Part shown: positions 43,067 through 51,365 of the stretch, piece after piece | Layout: each line of letters starts with the position of its first letter | How positions within the stretch are numbered: the first letter of the stretch is position 1 | DNA from: an uncultured Verrucomicrobiales bacterium | GTDB lineage: Bacteria > Verrucomicrobiota > Verrucomicrobiia > Verrucomicrobiales > Akkermansiaceae | Direction of reading: 5' to 3' | Length of the DNA: 64,000 nt | Assembly (NCBI GenBank): GCA_937928545.1 | Contig: CALGJQ010000007.1 | Span: 124,001 to 188,000, forward strand | Notes under the pieces: model-generated | What the model was told of the DNA's origin: nothing | What the model saw: the letters and a program-made list of their open reading frames with translations, nothing else | Database searches by the model: none | Made by a program: the position numbers and the translations under genes

Positions 43067-43105
43067 GCCGCTGTAGCTCAGGGGTAGAGCAATTCACTCG
43101 TAATG
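43067..43105 (+). repeat. attR: 39-bp repeat within intact tRNA-Thr
   Basis: Perfect second copy of the 39-bp repeat at 6662-6700, forming the 5' half of the intact tRNA-Thr. Sequence upstream of 43067 differs from that upstream of 6662, so the 5' side of the working tRNA appears to have come from the element. Confidence 0.9.
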
Positions 43106-43141
43106 AATAGGTCGCCGGTTCAATTCCGGCCAGCGGCTCCA
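43067..43141 (+). tRNA. tRNA-Thr (anticodon CGT), CCA encoded
   Basis: Complete cloverleaf: acceptor GCCGCTG/CAGCGGC (43067-43073 with 43131-43137), D arm GCTC/GAGC, and anticodon stem ATTCA/TGAAT with loop CTCGTAA (43097-43103; CGT at 43099-43101). A 5-nt variable loop, T arm GCCGG/CCGGC with loop TTCAATT, discriminator T at 43138 and CCA at 43139-43141 complete it. It reads ACG (Thr). It is the integration target of the 36-kb element. Confidence 0.97.
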
Positions 43142-43207
43142 CGCGATGTGGAGAGGGGGTTGAAGGTGGTGTTATTTCGTAGGGGGCAGTCAGCAGAGCC
43201 GAAGTGC

Positions 43208-43471
43208 TTAACGTCCCTCTAGAATCTTTTTCAGGTTCTCCGCATTTTCCTCGGAGGCCTTAATTTCGGCGTTAATTTCGTCCTTCATTTTCTTTGCGTT
43301 GGAGATTGTTTCACTCTGTTTGGCTGCGGCTTCTTCAAAGGCGGGGTCAACGGCAATGTCTTGGAGTGTGAGTGGTTCTTTCTCGGTCTGTGGTTCGGCT
43401 TCTTGCTTGCAGGAGACGAGGGTAAAGCAGCCAAAAACGAGTGAGCCTAGAACTGGATTGAGTTTCTTCAT
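43208..43471 (-). CDS. Small putative lipoprotein
   Basis: An 87-aa protein with a lipobox signal (LGSLVFGCFTLVSCKQE, Cys at 21). The mature part is entirely charged helix, rich in Glu/Lys/Ala and probably a coiled coil (SETISNAKKMKDEINAEIK). I do not recognise it beyond that; it resembles small verrucomicrobial lipoproteins. It is the first chromosomal gene right of the element. The 220 bases to the next gene hold nothing identified. Confidence 0.65.
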   Translation of the reverse strand: MKKLNPVLGSLVFGCFTLVSCKQEAEPQTEKEPLTLQDIAVDPAFEEAAAKQSETISNAKKMKDEINAEIKASEENAENLKKILEGR

Positions 43472-43691
43472 CGCGGGGGAATCTTAATGAATCTTTCTAA
43501 GATAGGCAATTGGAAAACTAAAAGAGATGTCTTGTAACTCACTTTCGTATAATGATTAAAGTGGTCTCACCTGCTTTCTCTCGGCCTTTTTTTCGCCGTC
43601 CGATGAAGCGAAGGATAGATCGTCCTTAGAGGAGGTATATCATGTCGCGAGTGGTGAATTGCGGGCCAGAGGGGGGAGTTTTTGCTTTGGG

Positions 43692-45803
43692 CTACTCGGT
43701 GTCCATGAGCTTGCGGAATTTGACGTCGTCGCCGTGGTCTTGGAGGAGGATGGGGCCGGGGGCGCGGGTGAAGTTGGGCTTGTCCTTGAATTTGCTCTTT
43801 TTGAAGGCTTCCTGCCATTCTTCGGAGCCGTATTCGATCTCCATGACGAGGTCTCCGTTGAGCCAATGTTGAATGCTGTTGCCGACGGCGACGATGCGGC
43901 CGCTGTTCCATTCTTTGCCAACGGCTTTGGCCTTTTTATCGGGGGAGGCGGCCTTGAGGTTGTAGAGGGAGGCGAGGCTGTTTTTTGAGACCTTGGCGGT
44001 GGCGTCGTCGTGGATTTGGTATTCGAATCCGACGGTTTCGGAGTCAACGCGGTACTTCACGCCGCTGTTGCCTTCCTTGCTAATGAGGAACTCGAATTGG
44101 AGTTCGAAGTCGAAGTAAGTTGCGTCTTTGGTGATGATTTGTCCGCCGCGGCCTTTCTTGCTTTTGTCGAGGGTGAGGACGCCGTCTTTGAGGGACCATT
44201 GTTCTCCGATTTCGGTGACTTTTTCGCGCTTGTGTTTGGAGCCGTTGCGCCAGAGGGCGAGGCTGTCGCCGGCGAGGAGGTCGATCCATTCGAAGTTGCC
44301 ATCGGCTGCTTCCGAGGTGGCGCCGGATGGGATTTCGCGGACGGTGTAGCAGAGGAGGGGGTTGAGGGACATGGGGAAGCTGAACTCGTAACAGAAGTCC
44401 TTTTTGTGGGGCTGCGCGAGGGTGACTTTGAATTTCTTTCCGGAGTCATCAGCGGCGGTGAATTCGAGGGCGACCGTTTCTTTGTCAATTTGCTTGGAGC
44501 CGTAAGAGGAGTGGTAGTCGAAGGTGTATCGGCTCAGGGTGGCTTCGGTAAGGGCGGTGGGATCGGGGATTTTTTCGAGGAATTCTACGAGGAAGCCCGT
44601 GGGGGTGATCTTGATGTCTTTGACGTCCTGAAAGGGGGCCTTGCCATGATGGGTGATGCGGGACATGCCCTCGCCGCCGGCCCAAGAGAGGTGGCTGTTG
44701 CCAATGATGAGGCTGCCATCGGGGTGGAAGGCGAGGCGGTTGATGCCCATGTCGAGGCCGTTGCCATCGATGAAGGGGGAGCAGGCTCCTTGGGTGGTGC
44801 CGTTGACTTCTTCGAGGATGAGGCGGACGATACGGGGCTTGTTCATCTCGCCAATGAGCATTTGGCCTCCGAAGGGGCCGAAGCCTTCGGGAATGAGGAG
44901 GGGTTGAGTGGGGGAGTTGGCCATGGTGCTTTGGGTGAACCAGACGGCGGCAGTGGTGCGGAGTCGTTCGAGTTCGGTGGTTTTGATTTCGAGTGGAGCG
45001 GGGCCTTGATATCCTTCGGTCCAGGGAAGGCTGGCGGGGTGGCCATAGAAGTTTCCTTTTTCGATATGATACAGCTTGCTGGTGCCGAGCCAGTCGCCCT
45101 GGTTATCGGAGACGTAGAGTTTTCCTTCGGCATCGAAGCCGAGGCCATTGGGCGAGCGGAGGCCGGAGGCCCAAGGGGTCATCTCTCCGGATTCGGAGTC
45201 GATTTTGAGAACCCATCCACGGTAGGGAACGCGGGAATACATCCGGCCGGCCTTCTTTTTATAGCCGCTTTTCCATTCTTCGCTTGAGACGTAAAAGTCT
45301 TTACGTGGGAGGCCGAGGTTCAGCCACTCACCTCGGATCTCGTCTCGGATTGAAGCTCCATTGGAGGCGACGTTGAGTGCGACGAAGTAGTCTCCATTTT
45401 GGTCGCGGACGGGGCCGAAGGAAAATTCATGGTAGTTGCCGCTCATGCCAAAGTCATCGCAAATGGTGGTGTAGGAATCAGCGGTGCCGTCGTGATCGGT
45501 ATCGGAGATGCGGGTGAGCTCGGGGCGCTGCATCACGACGAGGGTGTGGTCGTCTTCGGCGATGAGGCCGAGAGGCTCGTGAAGGCCGGAAGCGAAGAGA
45601 GTCCAAGTTTTGGTCTTGAGGTCGTAAAGACGGATTTCGCCTTCATGAAAGGCGACGGCAACTTTGCCGTTGGGGAGGATGTCGATGCCGCCGACTTGGG
45701 GGTCATTGGTGTTGCCGAGTGGAATCGATTCGACGTCGAAGGCTGGGTGCTTGGCGGTGGCGGCGAGAGTGAGCGAGATGAAAAATAAGAGTGGGCGTTT
45801 CAT
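43692..45803 (-). CDS. Beta-propeller/DUF1080 (3-keto-disaccharide hydrolase-like) fusion
   Basis: A 703-aa exported protein with a short signal peptide (LLFFISLTLAATA). Residues about 25-385 form an NHL/sorbosone-dehydrogenase-like propeller as in planctomycetal PVC proteins: GIDILPNGKVAVAFHEGE, later LRSPNGLGFDAEGKLYVSDNQ. A linker follows. Residues about 510-700 form a DUF1080 domain (FEWIDLLAGDSLALWRNGS, LISKEGNSGVKYRV, and FRKLMDTE at the end). DUF1080 proteins are now linked to cleavage of 3-keto-glycosides. The gene starts 4 bases after the stop of the cupredoxin gene, so they form an operon, probably for periplasmic sugar or polysaccharide oxidation. No haem c motif is seen. Confidence 0.82.
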   Translation of the reverse strand: MKRPLLFFISLTLAATAKHPAFDVESIPLGNTNDPQVGGIDILPNGKVAVAFHEGEIRLYDLKTKTWTLFASGLHEPLGLIAEDDHTLVVMQRPELTRISDTDHDGTADSYTTICDDFGMSGNYHEFSFGPVRDQNGDYFVALNVASNGASIRDEIRGEWLNLGLPRKDFYVSSEEWKSGYKKKAGRMYSRVPYRGWVLKIDSESGEMTPWASGLRSPNGLGFDAEGKLYVSDNQGDWLGTSKLYHIEKGNFYGHPASLPWTEGYQGPAPLEIKTTELERLRTTAAVWFTQSTMANSPTQPLLIPEGFGPFGGQMLIGEMNKPRIVRLILEEVNGTTQGACSPFIDGNGLDMGINRLAFHPDGSLIIGNSHLSWAGGEGMSRITHHGKAPFQDVKDIKITPTGFLVEFLEKIPDPTALTEATLSRYTFDYHSSYGSKQIDKETVALEFTAADDSGKKFKVTLAQPHKKDFCYEFSFPMSLNPLLCYTVREIPSGATSEAADGNFEWIDLLAGDSLALWRNGSKHKREKVTEIGEQWSLKDGVLTLDKSKKGRGGQIITKDATYFDFELQFEFLISKEGNSGVKYRVDSETVGFEYQIHDDATAKVSKNSLASLYNLKAASPDKKAKAVGKEWNSGRIVAVGNSIQHWLNGDLVMEIEYGSEEWQEAFKKSKFKDKPNFTRAPGPILLQDHGDDVKFRKLMDTE

Positions 45804-45807
45804 GGGG

Positions 45808-46857
45808 TTACTTGGCCGGGATGGTGAGAATGATGTTGGAGGCGTCTTTTGCCGGAACGATGATGTAGTCGCCGTCGCGCTTGCCGACGTTGGAGCTGAC
45901 CTTGCCCTTGGCGTAGATTTTCACGGGGGCCTGAGCGTTGGAAATATTGATGGTGTTGATCAGGGCTTCGGAGGTGGAAGTGATGAGTTCGGTGACAGTG
46001 AGGGAAGCGAGTTGGTAGGTGAATTGGGGGAGGCCTTTGACGAGGCGGTAGCCTTTGAAGTCGGGCTTGAGCTTGGGGTCGTCGGTTTGGATGGTGTAGG
46101 TCGTCTCGTCACCTGCGCCGTTCCAGAATTCCTTGCCGAGGGGTTGGGCTTGGCGGTTGCCATTGGAGCGGGCGTTTTTTGTCAGGTCGATGAAGTCGCC
46201 TGACCAAGCGTAGCGGAGTCGGCAGTTTCCGGCGTCCCAGCAGTAGTTTAGGTCGTTCTCCAGCGCGACGGCGATCGCGGCGGGGCCGGACTTTGGGAGG
46301 AAGAAGCGTTTGAGGTAGGGTCGGGCGAGAGGCTGAGGGGTTTTTTGTTTTTTGGCGCGCGAGCGCGCGAGATCGGGGACGTTTTGATCTTTCTCGAGAG
46401 GCCCCCAATCGGTGCCGACGTAGAGGGCACCATACATGAGTTGGGCGTGACCGGGGAAGGTGCAGATGTAGTGGTAGATGCCGGGTTCCTTTGGGGCGGT
46501 GAAGACAAATTCGTCGCCTTCATCTGAGTGGAGGAGTTTGGTGGCCGCGAGGACGGCGTCGTGATCGGGAACGTAGTTGCGCTCGATGAGGGCTTGGTCG
46601 ATATTCGTCGAGGCCTTTTGGATTTCGGCAAGGGTTCCCGGTTTAATAAGGAGGAGATTGTGAGAAAGGTCGCTGGGGTCGCGGTTGAGAATGCGGAAGC
46701 GGACGGTCTGGCCGGGGTCCATTTTGGTGCGCGGCGGGTCGAATTGGAGGCCTTCGACAGCCCGGATGGTGATGGGGCGCTTGCTTTCCTGCTGCTGGGC
46801 GATGGAAGGAGAGAGGAGAAGCCCGAAGAGGCAAAGTCGGAGAATGGAGTGGATCAT
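45808..46857 (-). CDS. Exported azurin/plastocyanin-like copper protein
   Basis: A 349-aa protein. From ATG 46857 it starts with a signal peptide (MIHSILRLCLFGLLLSPSIA). The blue-copper fold fills about 28-150 with all type 1 ligands: His66 (DLSHNLL), Cys132 and His137 (YICTFPGHA), and Met141 (QLMYG). The C-terminal 190 residues are an extra beta-type domain, not needed for copper binding, with no clear homology. The frame is open for a further 62 codons upstream but lacks signal character. As electron carrier it could serve the propeller/DUF1080 partner encoded 4 bases downstream. Confidence 0.85.
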   Translation of the reverse strand: MIHSILRLCLFGLLLSPSIAQQQESKRPITIRAVEGLQFDPPRTKMDPGQTVRFRILNRDPSDLSHNLLLIKPGTLAEIQKASTNIDQALIERNYVPDHDAVLAATKLLHSDEGDEFVFTAPKEPGIYHYICTFPGHAQLMYGALYVGTDWGPLEKDQNVPDLARSRAKKQKTPQPLARPYLKRFFLPKSGPAAIAVALENDLNYCWDAGNCRLRYAWSGDFIDLTKNARSNGNRQAQPLGKEFWNGAGDETTYTIQTDDPKLKPDFKGYRLVKGLPQFTYQLASLTVTELITSTSEALINTINISNAQAPVKIYAKGKVSSNVGKRDGDYIIVPAKDASNIILTIPAK

Positions 46858-47202
46858 CGTGTCTTGTGTCTGATTAAACGAGGTCTTGAAGGAGAAAGTT
46901 TCAAGTTTGTGGGGATCTTTGCTTACGAAGACACTGGGTTTTCCGACGATGGGGAAGGAGTGTTTAATTCCGCCTTCTGATTTTTGGGTGCCAAAGCTTG
47001 GAGCGTTTTCGCGAGTGAACTGCGGAGGATGAGGGGTGAGCAAAGAACTCCTCCAAAAGGTCTAAAAGTATTCTTTTTTAAGCGGGCTTATTAGGGGCTG
47101 TCGATTTGTTCAAAGCAGCTCTCCATGGTCCGAATCCACATAGAAACTCGGTTCTTCCATTTGTAGGACCGTTTTCTATGGTGGCGTCCGTTCGATTATC
47201 CC
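46858..47202. promoter_or_regulatory. Divergent intergenic region, cupredoxin and rnhB promoters
   Basis: About 345 bases between divergent genes. No repeat, RNA gene or clear operator is seen. Promoters for both directions must lie here; none is strong enough to place by eye. Confidence 0.4.
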
Positions 47203-47838
47203 ATGCCCGATCTAGAGTTTGAAAAACGTTTTGCGGAGCTTGGGATTGTGATTGGGGTGGATGAAGCCGGGCGAGGGCCTTTGGCGGGGCCGGTTTCGGT
47301 GGGGGCGGCGATTTTACCTGAGGGGTTTTCTCATCCGGTGATCAATGATTCGAAAAAGTTGACCGAGAAAAAGCGGGAGGCCTTGTTTGATGAACTTTGT
47401 GAAGATAAGACGATTCAATGGGCGGTGAGTCTGGTAGAGGCTGATGAAGTGGATGAGGTCAATGTGCTGAAGGCGACTCATCTCGGGATGGCGCGAGCGG
47501 TAGAAGCTTTGGGAGTGGAGCCGGGGATGTGTTTGATCGATGGCTTGGCGGTTCCGAATTTTCCATACCCGCATGAGGGGATTGTGAAGGGAGATTCGAA
47601 GAGTCTTTCGATTGCGACGGCGAGTATTTTTGCCAAAGTGACTCGTGACCGGATCATGCGGGAAGCGGCGGTTCGCTATCCCGGATATGGATTCGAAAAA
47701 CACAAAGGCTATGGAACCAAAGGACATCTCGAAGCGCTTCGGACTCTGGGTCCGTGTCCAATCCACCGTCGCTCGTTCCAGCCGGTTGCTCAACTCGGTC
47801 TCCCGCTTGGAGGGAATGAGGAGTCAGGAGATCGGTGA
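47203..47838 (+). CDS. rnhB: Ribonuclease HII
   Basis: A 211-aa enzyme that cuts the RNA strand of RNA-DNA hybrids and removes single ribonucleotides from DNA. The first catalytic motif is VIGVDEAGRGPLAGPV (Asp-Glu pair). Third and fourth acidic positions are CLIDG and the DRIMREAA segment preceded by ASIFAKVTR. The GYGTKGHLEAL block is also diagnostic of RNase HII. Length is normal. The last 23 bases overlap the start of the YraN-like gene, which suggests coupled translation. Confidence 0.95.
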   Translation: MPDLEFEKRFAELGIVIGVDEAGRGPLAGPVSVGAAILPEGFSHPVINDSKKLTEKKREALFDELCEDKTIQWAVSLVEADEVDEVNVLKATHLGMARAVEALGVEPGMCLIDGLAVPNFPYPHEGIVKGDSKSLSIATASIFAKVTRDRIMREAAVRYPGYGFEKHKGYGTKGHLEALRTLGPCPIHRRSFQPVAQLGLPLGGNEESGDR

Positions 47839-48214
47839 TTTGGGAGAAAAGATCGCGGCGAAGTATCTTCAGTCGATCGGTTGGAAGCTCCTCTATCGGA
47901 ACTTCCGCGCGCCGAAGGGTGGGGAGGTTGACTTGGTGTTTCGAGGAGGAGATGAGCGGGATCTTTTGATCTTTGCGGAGGTGAAGACGCGGACGCGTCG
48001 TGATTTTGGACGGCCGATGCGAGCGGTGAATCAGGAGAAGAAAGCGCTCATTACGAGAGGGGCGACGGAGTGGCTTCGCTTGCTGGGTAAAGAAGTGGAT
48101 CCGGAAACGAAGCAAGACATTCGCCGTCAGATCTCGTGGCGATACGATGTTGTGGAGATCGTTTTAGAGGAGGGGAAGAAGCCGGATATCAATCTTGTGG
48201 AGCAGGCTTTTTAG
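47816..48214 (+). CDS. YraN/UPF0102 family putative endonuclease
   Basis: A 132-aa protein of the UPF0102 family, a small restriction-endonuclease-like fold often adjacent to rnhB, as here. Seen: GDLGEKIAAKYLQSIGW, RNFRAPKGGEVDLVF (with the conserved GEVDLV), IFAEVKTRTRRDFG (the E-V-K catalytic pattern) and WRYDVVEI. The start at 47816 follows GGAGGGA directly and lies inside the end of rnhB. Its 3' end overlaps the tail of the opposite-strand arginase-like gene by 26 bases. The role in the family is unsettled; a Holliday-junction-type function has been proposed. Confidence 0.88.
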   Translation: MRSQEIGDLGEKIAAKYLQSIGWKLLYRNFRAPKGGEVDLVFRGGDERDLLIFAEVKTRTRRDFGRPMRAVNQEKKALITRGATEWLRLLGKEVDPETKQDIRRQISWRYDVVEIVLEEGKKPDINLVEQAF

Positions 48215-49022
48215 CGAGGGAAAGAATGATTTCGCGGGCGGCCTTGGCGGCTACGAGATGAGAGAGGCCGGTGTGGTCACCTGAGGGTTGGAGGCCGACG
48301 AGGTCACACGCTTTGACACGATCCCAGGGAATGAGCGCGATCATTTTACTGAATTCTTCCCAATTCAGGCCACCGGGTTCAGGAGAGGTGACTCCGGGCG
48401 CGGTATGTGGGTCGAAGATGCTGAGATGGAAGCTGAGATAGATGCCGTTTTTTCCGAGATGGGGGAGTTCTTCGGCGGTGATCGCGGTATCGCCTTCTTT
48501 GAGGAGGTCAAATTCCTCTTTTTTTCCGCTGCGGACTCCGAGGTGTTTGATCTGCTGAATGGGAAGGCGATCAAGGCAGCGTTTCATCGCGCAGCGAGCA
48601 TGCCATTTGTTGTTTTCAAATTCCTCAAGGAGGTTGGGTCGTGCGCCGAGTTGGATGGCGGTGATTTCGGGAAAGCGGTCGGCGGTGGCGCGAACGGCGG
48701 AGGCGGTGAAGCGGGAGTCGCGTGCCAAAAAGAAGGGAATGGCTCCAGTATTCACGATGGCCTTGCAGGCATCTCCGACAAGGCGGGTGCTTTCTTCGCT
48801 TTGCTTGGCTTTGAAATTGAGGTTTCCGTAGTCGGTGAAGATGGCCTCATTGAGATCTGCGTCGAGCTGGGGGGAGTAGCGATCGAGCCGATGAGCAGCT
48901 TCCCTGATGTGATCAGGAACTCTGGCAATGACGGGAAGTCCCAAAATCGCGGGGGCGGCGGCGTGAGTTTGGTCTGTGGCGCCGGGAAAAGGGGCCGAAG
49001 CAGGGGTCACTTCAAGGGGCAT
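48189..49022 (-). CDS. Degenerate ureohydrolase (arginase/agmatinase-fold) protein
   Basis: A 277-aa protein with the size and order of the arginase/agmatinase family. It keeps the family's DP-x-x-APG-x-x-x-PEPGGL ending of the third motif (SIFDPHTAPGVTSPEPGGL). However, the metal ligands are gone. GGDHS is ARDSR in FFLARDSRF, DAHxD is GARPN in IQLGARPNL, and SxDxDxxDP is SFHLSIFDP. With no Asp/His ligands it cannot bind the dinuclear manganese in the usual way. It may be regulatory, may bind substrate, or may have a new activity. Start is ATG 49022; 49115 is an alternative. Confidence 0.7.
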   Translation of the reverse strand: MPLEVTPASAPFPGATDQTHAAAPAILGLPVIARVPDHIREAAHRLDRYSPQLDADLNEAIFTDYGNLNFKAKQSEESTRLVGDACKAIVNTGAIPFFLARDSRFTASAVRATADRFPEITAIQLGARPNLLEEFENNKWHARCAMKRCLDRLPIQQIKHLGVRSGKKEEFDLLKEGDTAITAEELPHLGKNGIYLSFHLSIFDPHTAPGVTSPEPGGLNWEEFSKMIALIPWDRVKACDLVGLQPSGDHTGLSHLVAAKAAREIILSLAKKPAPQD

Positions 49023-49166
49023 CAGCTTGTGATTTTGGAGGTTGAAGCGACCATAAGAGTGAAATCTTACTTTGCGGAAGGAAAATCCCGTTGGTTTTTC
49101 GAAAAGAACCGACAACTTTTCGTTCGATCAGCGTTTTAATCAATGTAACTTCGACTCAACGGAATC

Positions 49167-49619
49167 ATGAAAATTCAAACTAAAGAAAATAAACAAGTCA
49201 CTCCGCGTATGGCTCGCGGTTTCAGTCTCTTCGAAATGGTGATCGTGATGGGAATCATCGGTCTCATTCTTGGTGGAGCGATTTTCAGTATGGGGAAGAT
49301 TAAGAACTCTGCCGCGATTGGTGCAGCCGATTCGGACATGAATAGTTTCGAGTCCGTATTGGAGCAATATAAGAACATCGGGGGGATGTATCCGACAACT
49401 TCGCAAGGGCTGGAAGCCCTCATTAAGAAGCCGACTGATTCACCCCGACCACGCCGTTGGACCCAATCGCTTGATGATGAGGAAGCGCTTCTCGATCCAT
49501 GGGGCACGAAATACAAATATGAGTATCCAGGTAAGCAGGATCCAAGCCGTCCCGAGATTATCTCTGCTGGTCCGGATGCAGAATTCGGCACGGACGATGA
49601 TCAAAGTAATCAGGACTAA
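49167..49619 (+). CDS. gspG: Type II secretion major pseudopilin GspG-like
   Basis: A 150-aa pseudopilin, first gene of the secretion operon. A prepilin site (ARGFSLFEMVIVMGIIGLI; cleavage between G and F, Glu at +5) is followed by the hydrophobic helix. The mature domain has the GspG marks DPWGTKYKYEYPG and the calcium-loop-like FGTDDDQSNQD at the end. GspG subunits build the pseudopilus that drives export. The N-terminal leader is long (about 17 residues before the site) and basic. It is divergent from the arginase-like gene. Confidence 0.9.
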   Translation: MKIQTKENKQVTPRMARGFSLFEMVIVMGIIGLILGGAIFSMGKIKNSAAIGAADSDMNSFESVLEQYKNIGGMYPTTSQGLEALIKKPTDSPRPRRWTQSLDDEEALLDPWGTKYKYEYPGKQDPSRPEIISAGPDAEFGTDDDQSNQD

Positions 49620-49640
49620 TTTTATTTCGCCACTTCTTTG

Positions 49641-50231
49641 ATGAAGGTCCTATCCTCTCAAAAATCAACCTTTCAGAGCCCCGCTGGGTTCTCATTGATT
49701 GAGTTGATTTTTGTGATGGGGATTACGGCGATTATTTTTGGAGCAGCGGCTTACATGATCGCCACTCCCAAAATCGAGCAGGAGATTCGCGAGACTCACT
49801 CGGGGATCGAGGGTTTGGCTCTGCAAGCTCGAGCCATGTCTTATTCCTATCAGCAGCCCTTTGTCATTGAACTGAGAGAAGGGGAAGCTCGCATGATGCC
49901 CTTGGCGAAACCGGAAGATGAATTGGCAGAAGAAGTGGAAGAAGAAGTTGGGACTCCTCCTTCTTTGAAGCCTCTTGATAGCATGTCATGGCCTCGGGTC
50001 TTTAAGATCGACCCTCAATACGAACTTTGGGTGAGACGTTGGAACAGTGACAACTATAAACTGGTCCGCAATGATACGGTCGAGAGCTGGATCCATCAGC
50101 CAAATAGTCCATGTGAGCCATTGGCGATTCAGTTGATCACGGAGGACGGGACCGCTCTTCTTTCTCGTAGTTTTCATCCGCTTACGGCCAAAGCGGTTGA
50201 TGAAGAAATGGCAATCGGCAAACCGGAATGA
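49641..50231 (+). CDS. gspH: GspH-like minor pseudopilin
   Basis: A 196-aa pseudopilin with prepilin site AGFSLIELIFVMGITAII (G/F cleavage, Glu +5) and an acidic loop (EDELAEEVEEEVGTPP). Its place right after gspG and its size fit GspH, the tip-region pseudopilin. The C-terminal part is diverged from proteobacterial GspH. It begins 21 bases after gspG and overlaps the next gene by 4 bases. Confidence 0.75.
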   Translation: MKVLSSQKSTFQSPAGFSLIELIFVMGITAIIFGAAAYMIATPKIEQEIRETHSGIEGLALQARAMSYSYQQPFVIELREGEARMMPLAKPEDELAEEVEEEVGTPPSLKPLDSMSWPRVFKIDPQYELWVRRWNSDNYKLVRNDTVESWIHQPNSPCEPLAIQLITEDGTALLSRSFHPLTAKAVDEEMAIGKPE

Positions 50232-50638
50232 AGATCCAAGCGCCACTTAGAACACGAAAGGGCTTCATGTTTATGGAGGTCATCTTGGCCTTGTTCATCT
50301 TTGCGGTGGTTTCTACCTCTTTTACAAAAGCCTTGAATGCTCTTTGGCGGAATACCTCCTATGTGAAAGAGGAGTTGGTCATCACGCAAATTTTAGACAG
50401 TGCCCTTCACGAAACGCTCTATCTGAGTCAACTCGAAGAGGGGACAACTGAAATCTATATTCCGGAACGAGACGTGGATTTGGAAACCCAAGTCATTCCT
50501 CTGGAATTAGAAAACGAAGAAGGAAATATTCTTCAGCAAATGTGGGAGGTTCGTGTGATCGCCCGCTTTGAACAAGACGGTATCGACCAAGAACGCGTCG
50601 TTCGAGGTTGGCGTTACCTCCCCCTTTATCGACCATGA
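50228..50638 (+). CDS. gspI: GspI-like minor pseudopilin
   Basis: A 136-aa pseudopilin. The N-terminal leader ends in RKGFMFMEVILALFIFAVVST, with cleavage before FMFMEV and Glu at +5. The order (after gspH, before gspJ) and the small size are those of GspI, which forms the tip complex with GspJ and GspK. Both ends overlap their neighbours by 4 bases, so translation is coupled along the operon. Homology beyond the helix is low. Confidence 0.75.
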   Translation: MKIQAPLRTRKGFMFMEVILALFIFAVVSTSFTKALNALWRNTSYVKEELVITQILDSALHETLYLSQLEEGTTEIYIPERDVDLETQVIPLELENEEGNILQQMWEVRVIARFEQDGIDQERVVRGWRYLPLYRP

Positions 50639-51339
50639 TGCAACTCCGTCATTCATCCATTCGCGCAAGCAAGGGCTTTACTCTTTTTGAGTTAGTCTTG
50701 GCTCTGGGGATTGCAGGCTTGGTGTTGACCTCGATTTTTAAAATTGCCGATGGTGCGGTCCGATCAACTTCAACGATGGTCGACATGCAAAATGAAGATA
50801 TTTCCCGCGATGCCTTCTTTTCTTTCTTGCGGAATCACTTCGACAGTCTTCCTGGGAATGCCGTTCTTGATCTCAGAAATACTAGTAGCACTGAGCCTTA
50901 TCTCTCTGAGATGACCTTCCAGAATACTCCGGTTTCGTTCAACTGGGGAGGGGTGCCGATTGCCGCGGAAGCGACTCGCCTCATCACGGTGCCGACGATT
51001 ACGAATGGAATTGATATCGTCTTAGAATATTATGATGAAGCGATTTTAGACAGTGATGAAGGGCCTGCGGAACGGGGGATTGAGCCCATTGCTTCCATCG
51101 TTCTTCTTAATGATGTGCGTCTCTTCGAATGGAGTGTAATTCGAGGGACGGAGTATAGCCCTGATCGCAACGACTGGGAGTATCAATGGACTGATACGAG
51201 GAATCGCCCAACTTTCGTGGAACTAAAGGTTATTTTTGAAAATGACGATCCTCCGATCACGCGTTTGTTCTGGATCCCTAAGAAGGCGAATCCTCAGACC
51301 ACGATGAATGCTCTGCGGAATAAAGCGGCAAATCCCTAA
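50635..51339 (+). CDS. gspJ: GspJ-like minor pseudopilin
   Basis: A 234-aa pseudopilin with prepilin site SKGFTLFELVLALGIAGLVL. GspJ is usually around 200 aa and larger than GspI, as here. The body contains typical beta-strand stretches (VRLFEWSVIRGTEYSP and the ending EDDPPITRLFWIP-like region). ATG 50635 overlaps the gspI stop; a second ATG follows directly. An earlier in-frame start at 50608 would be inside gspI. The next gene starts 26 bases on. Confidence 0.78.
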   Translation: MMQLRHSSIRASKGFTLFELVLALGIAGLVLTSIFKIADGAVRSTSTMVDMQNEDISRDAFFSFLRNHFDSLPGNAVLDLRNTSSTEPYLSEMTFQNTPVSFNWGGVPIAAEATRLITVPTITNGIDIVLEYYDEAILDSDEGPAERGIEPIASIVLLNDVRLFEWSVIRGTEYSPDRNDWEYQWTDTRNRPTFVELKVIFENDDPPITRLFWIPKKANPQTTMNALRNKAANP

Positions 51340-51365
51340 GGCACTGTTAGGTAGTAAGGCAAAGA

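Larger units (their letters stand above)
6662..43105. mobile_element. Integrative and mobilizable element (~36.4 kb) in tRNA-Thr(CGT)
   Basis: The element is bounded by a perfect 39-bp direct repeat, the 5' half of tRNA-Thr: 6662-6700 (attL) and 43067-43105 (attR, inside the intact tRNA). A tyrosine integrase lies just inside the right end. Identical 21-nt sites occur near both ends (6749-6769, 42890-42910), as expected for integrase arm sites. Between them are a relaxase, MobC, a coupling protein, a primase, a replication-relaxation protein and cargo typical of islands. No VirB4, VirB6 or pilus genes are seen. It therefore probably borrows a mating pore for transfer, an inference from gene content. 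Three additional tyrosine recombinases and a tRNA-Asn fragment suggest it is a composite. Confidence 0.85.

Noticed and set aside
6662-43105. Insertion sequences
   Set aside because: No DDE transposase or flanking terminal repeat pair was recognised; all recombinases are of the tyrosine type.
44010-45287. Long plus-strand open frame opposite the DUF1080 gene
   Set aside because: The translation is repetitive acidic/Gly-rich and mirrors the codon bias of the true minus-strand gene; it lacks any domain.
48288-49139. Plus-strand open frame opposite the arginase-like gene
   Set aside because: It is the antisense shadow of a protein with recognisable family motifs on the minus strand.
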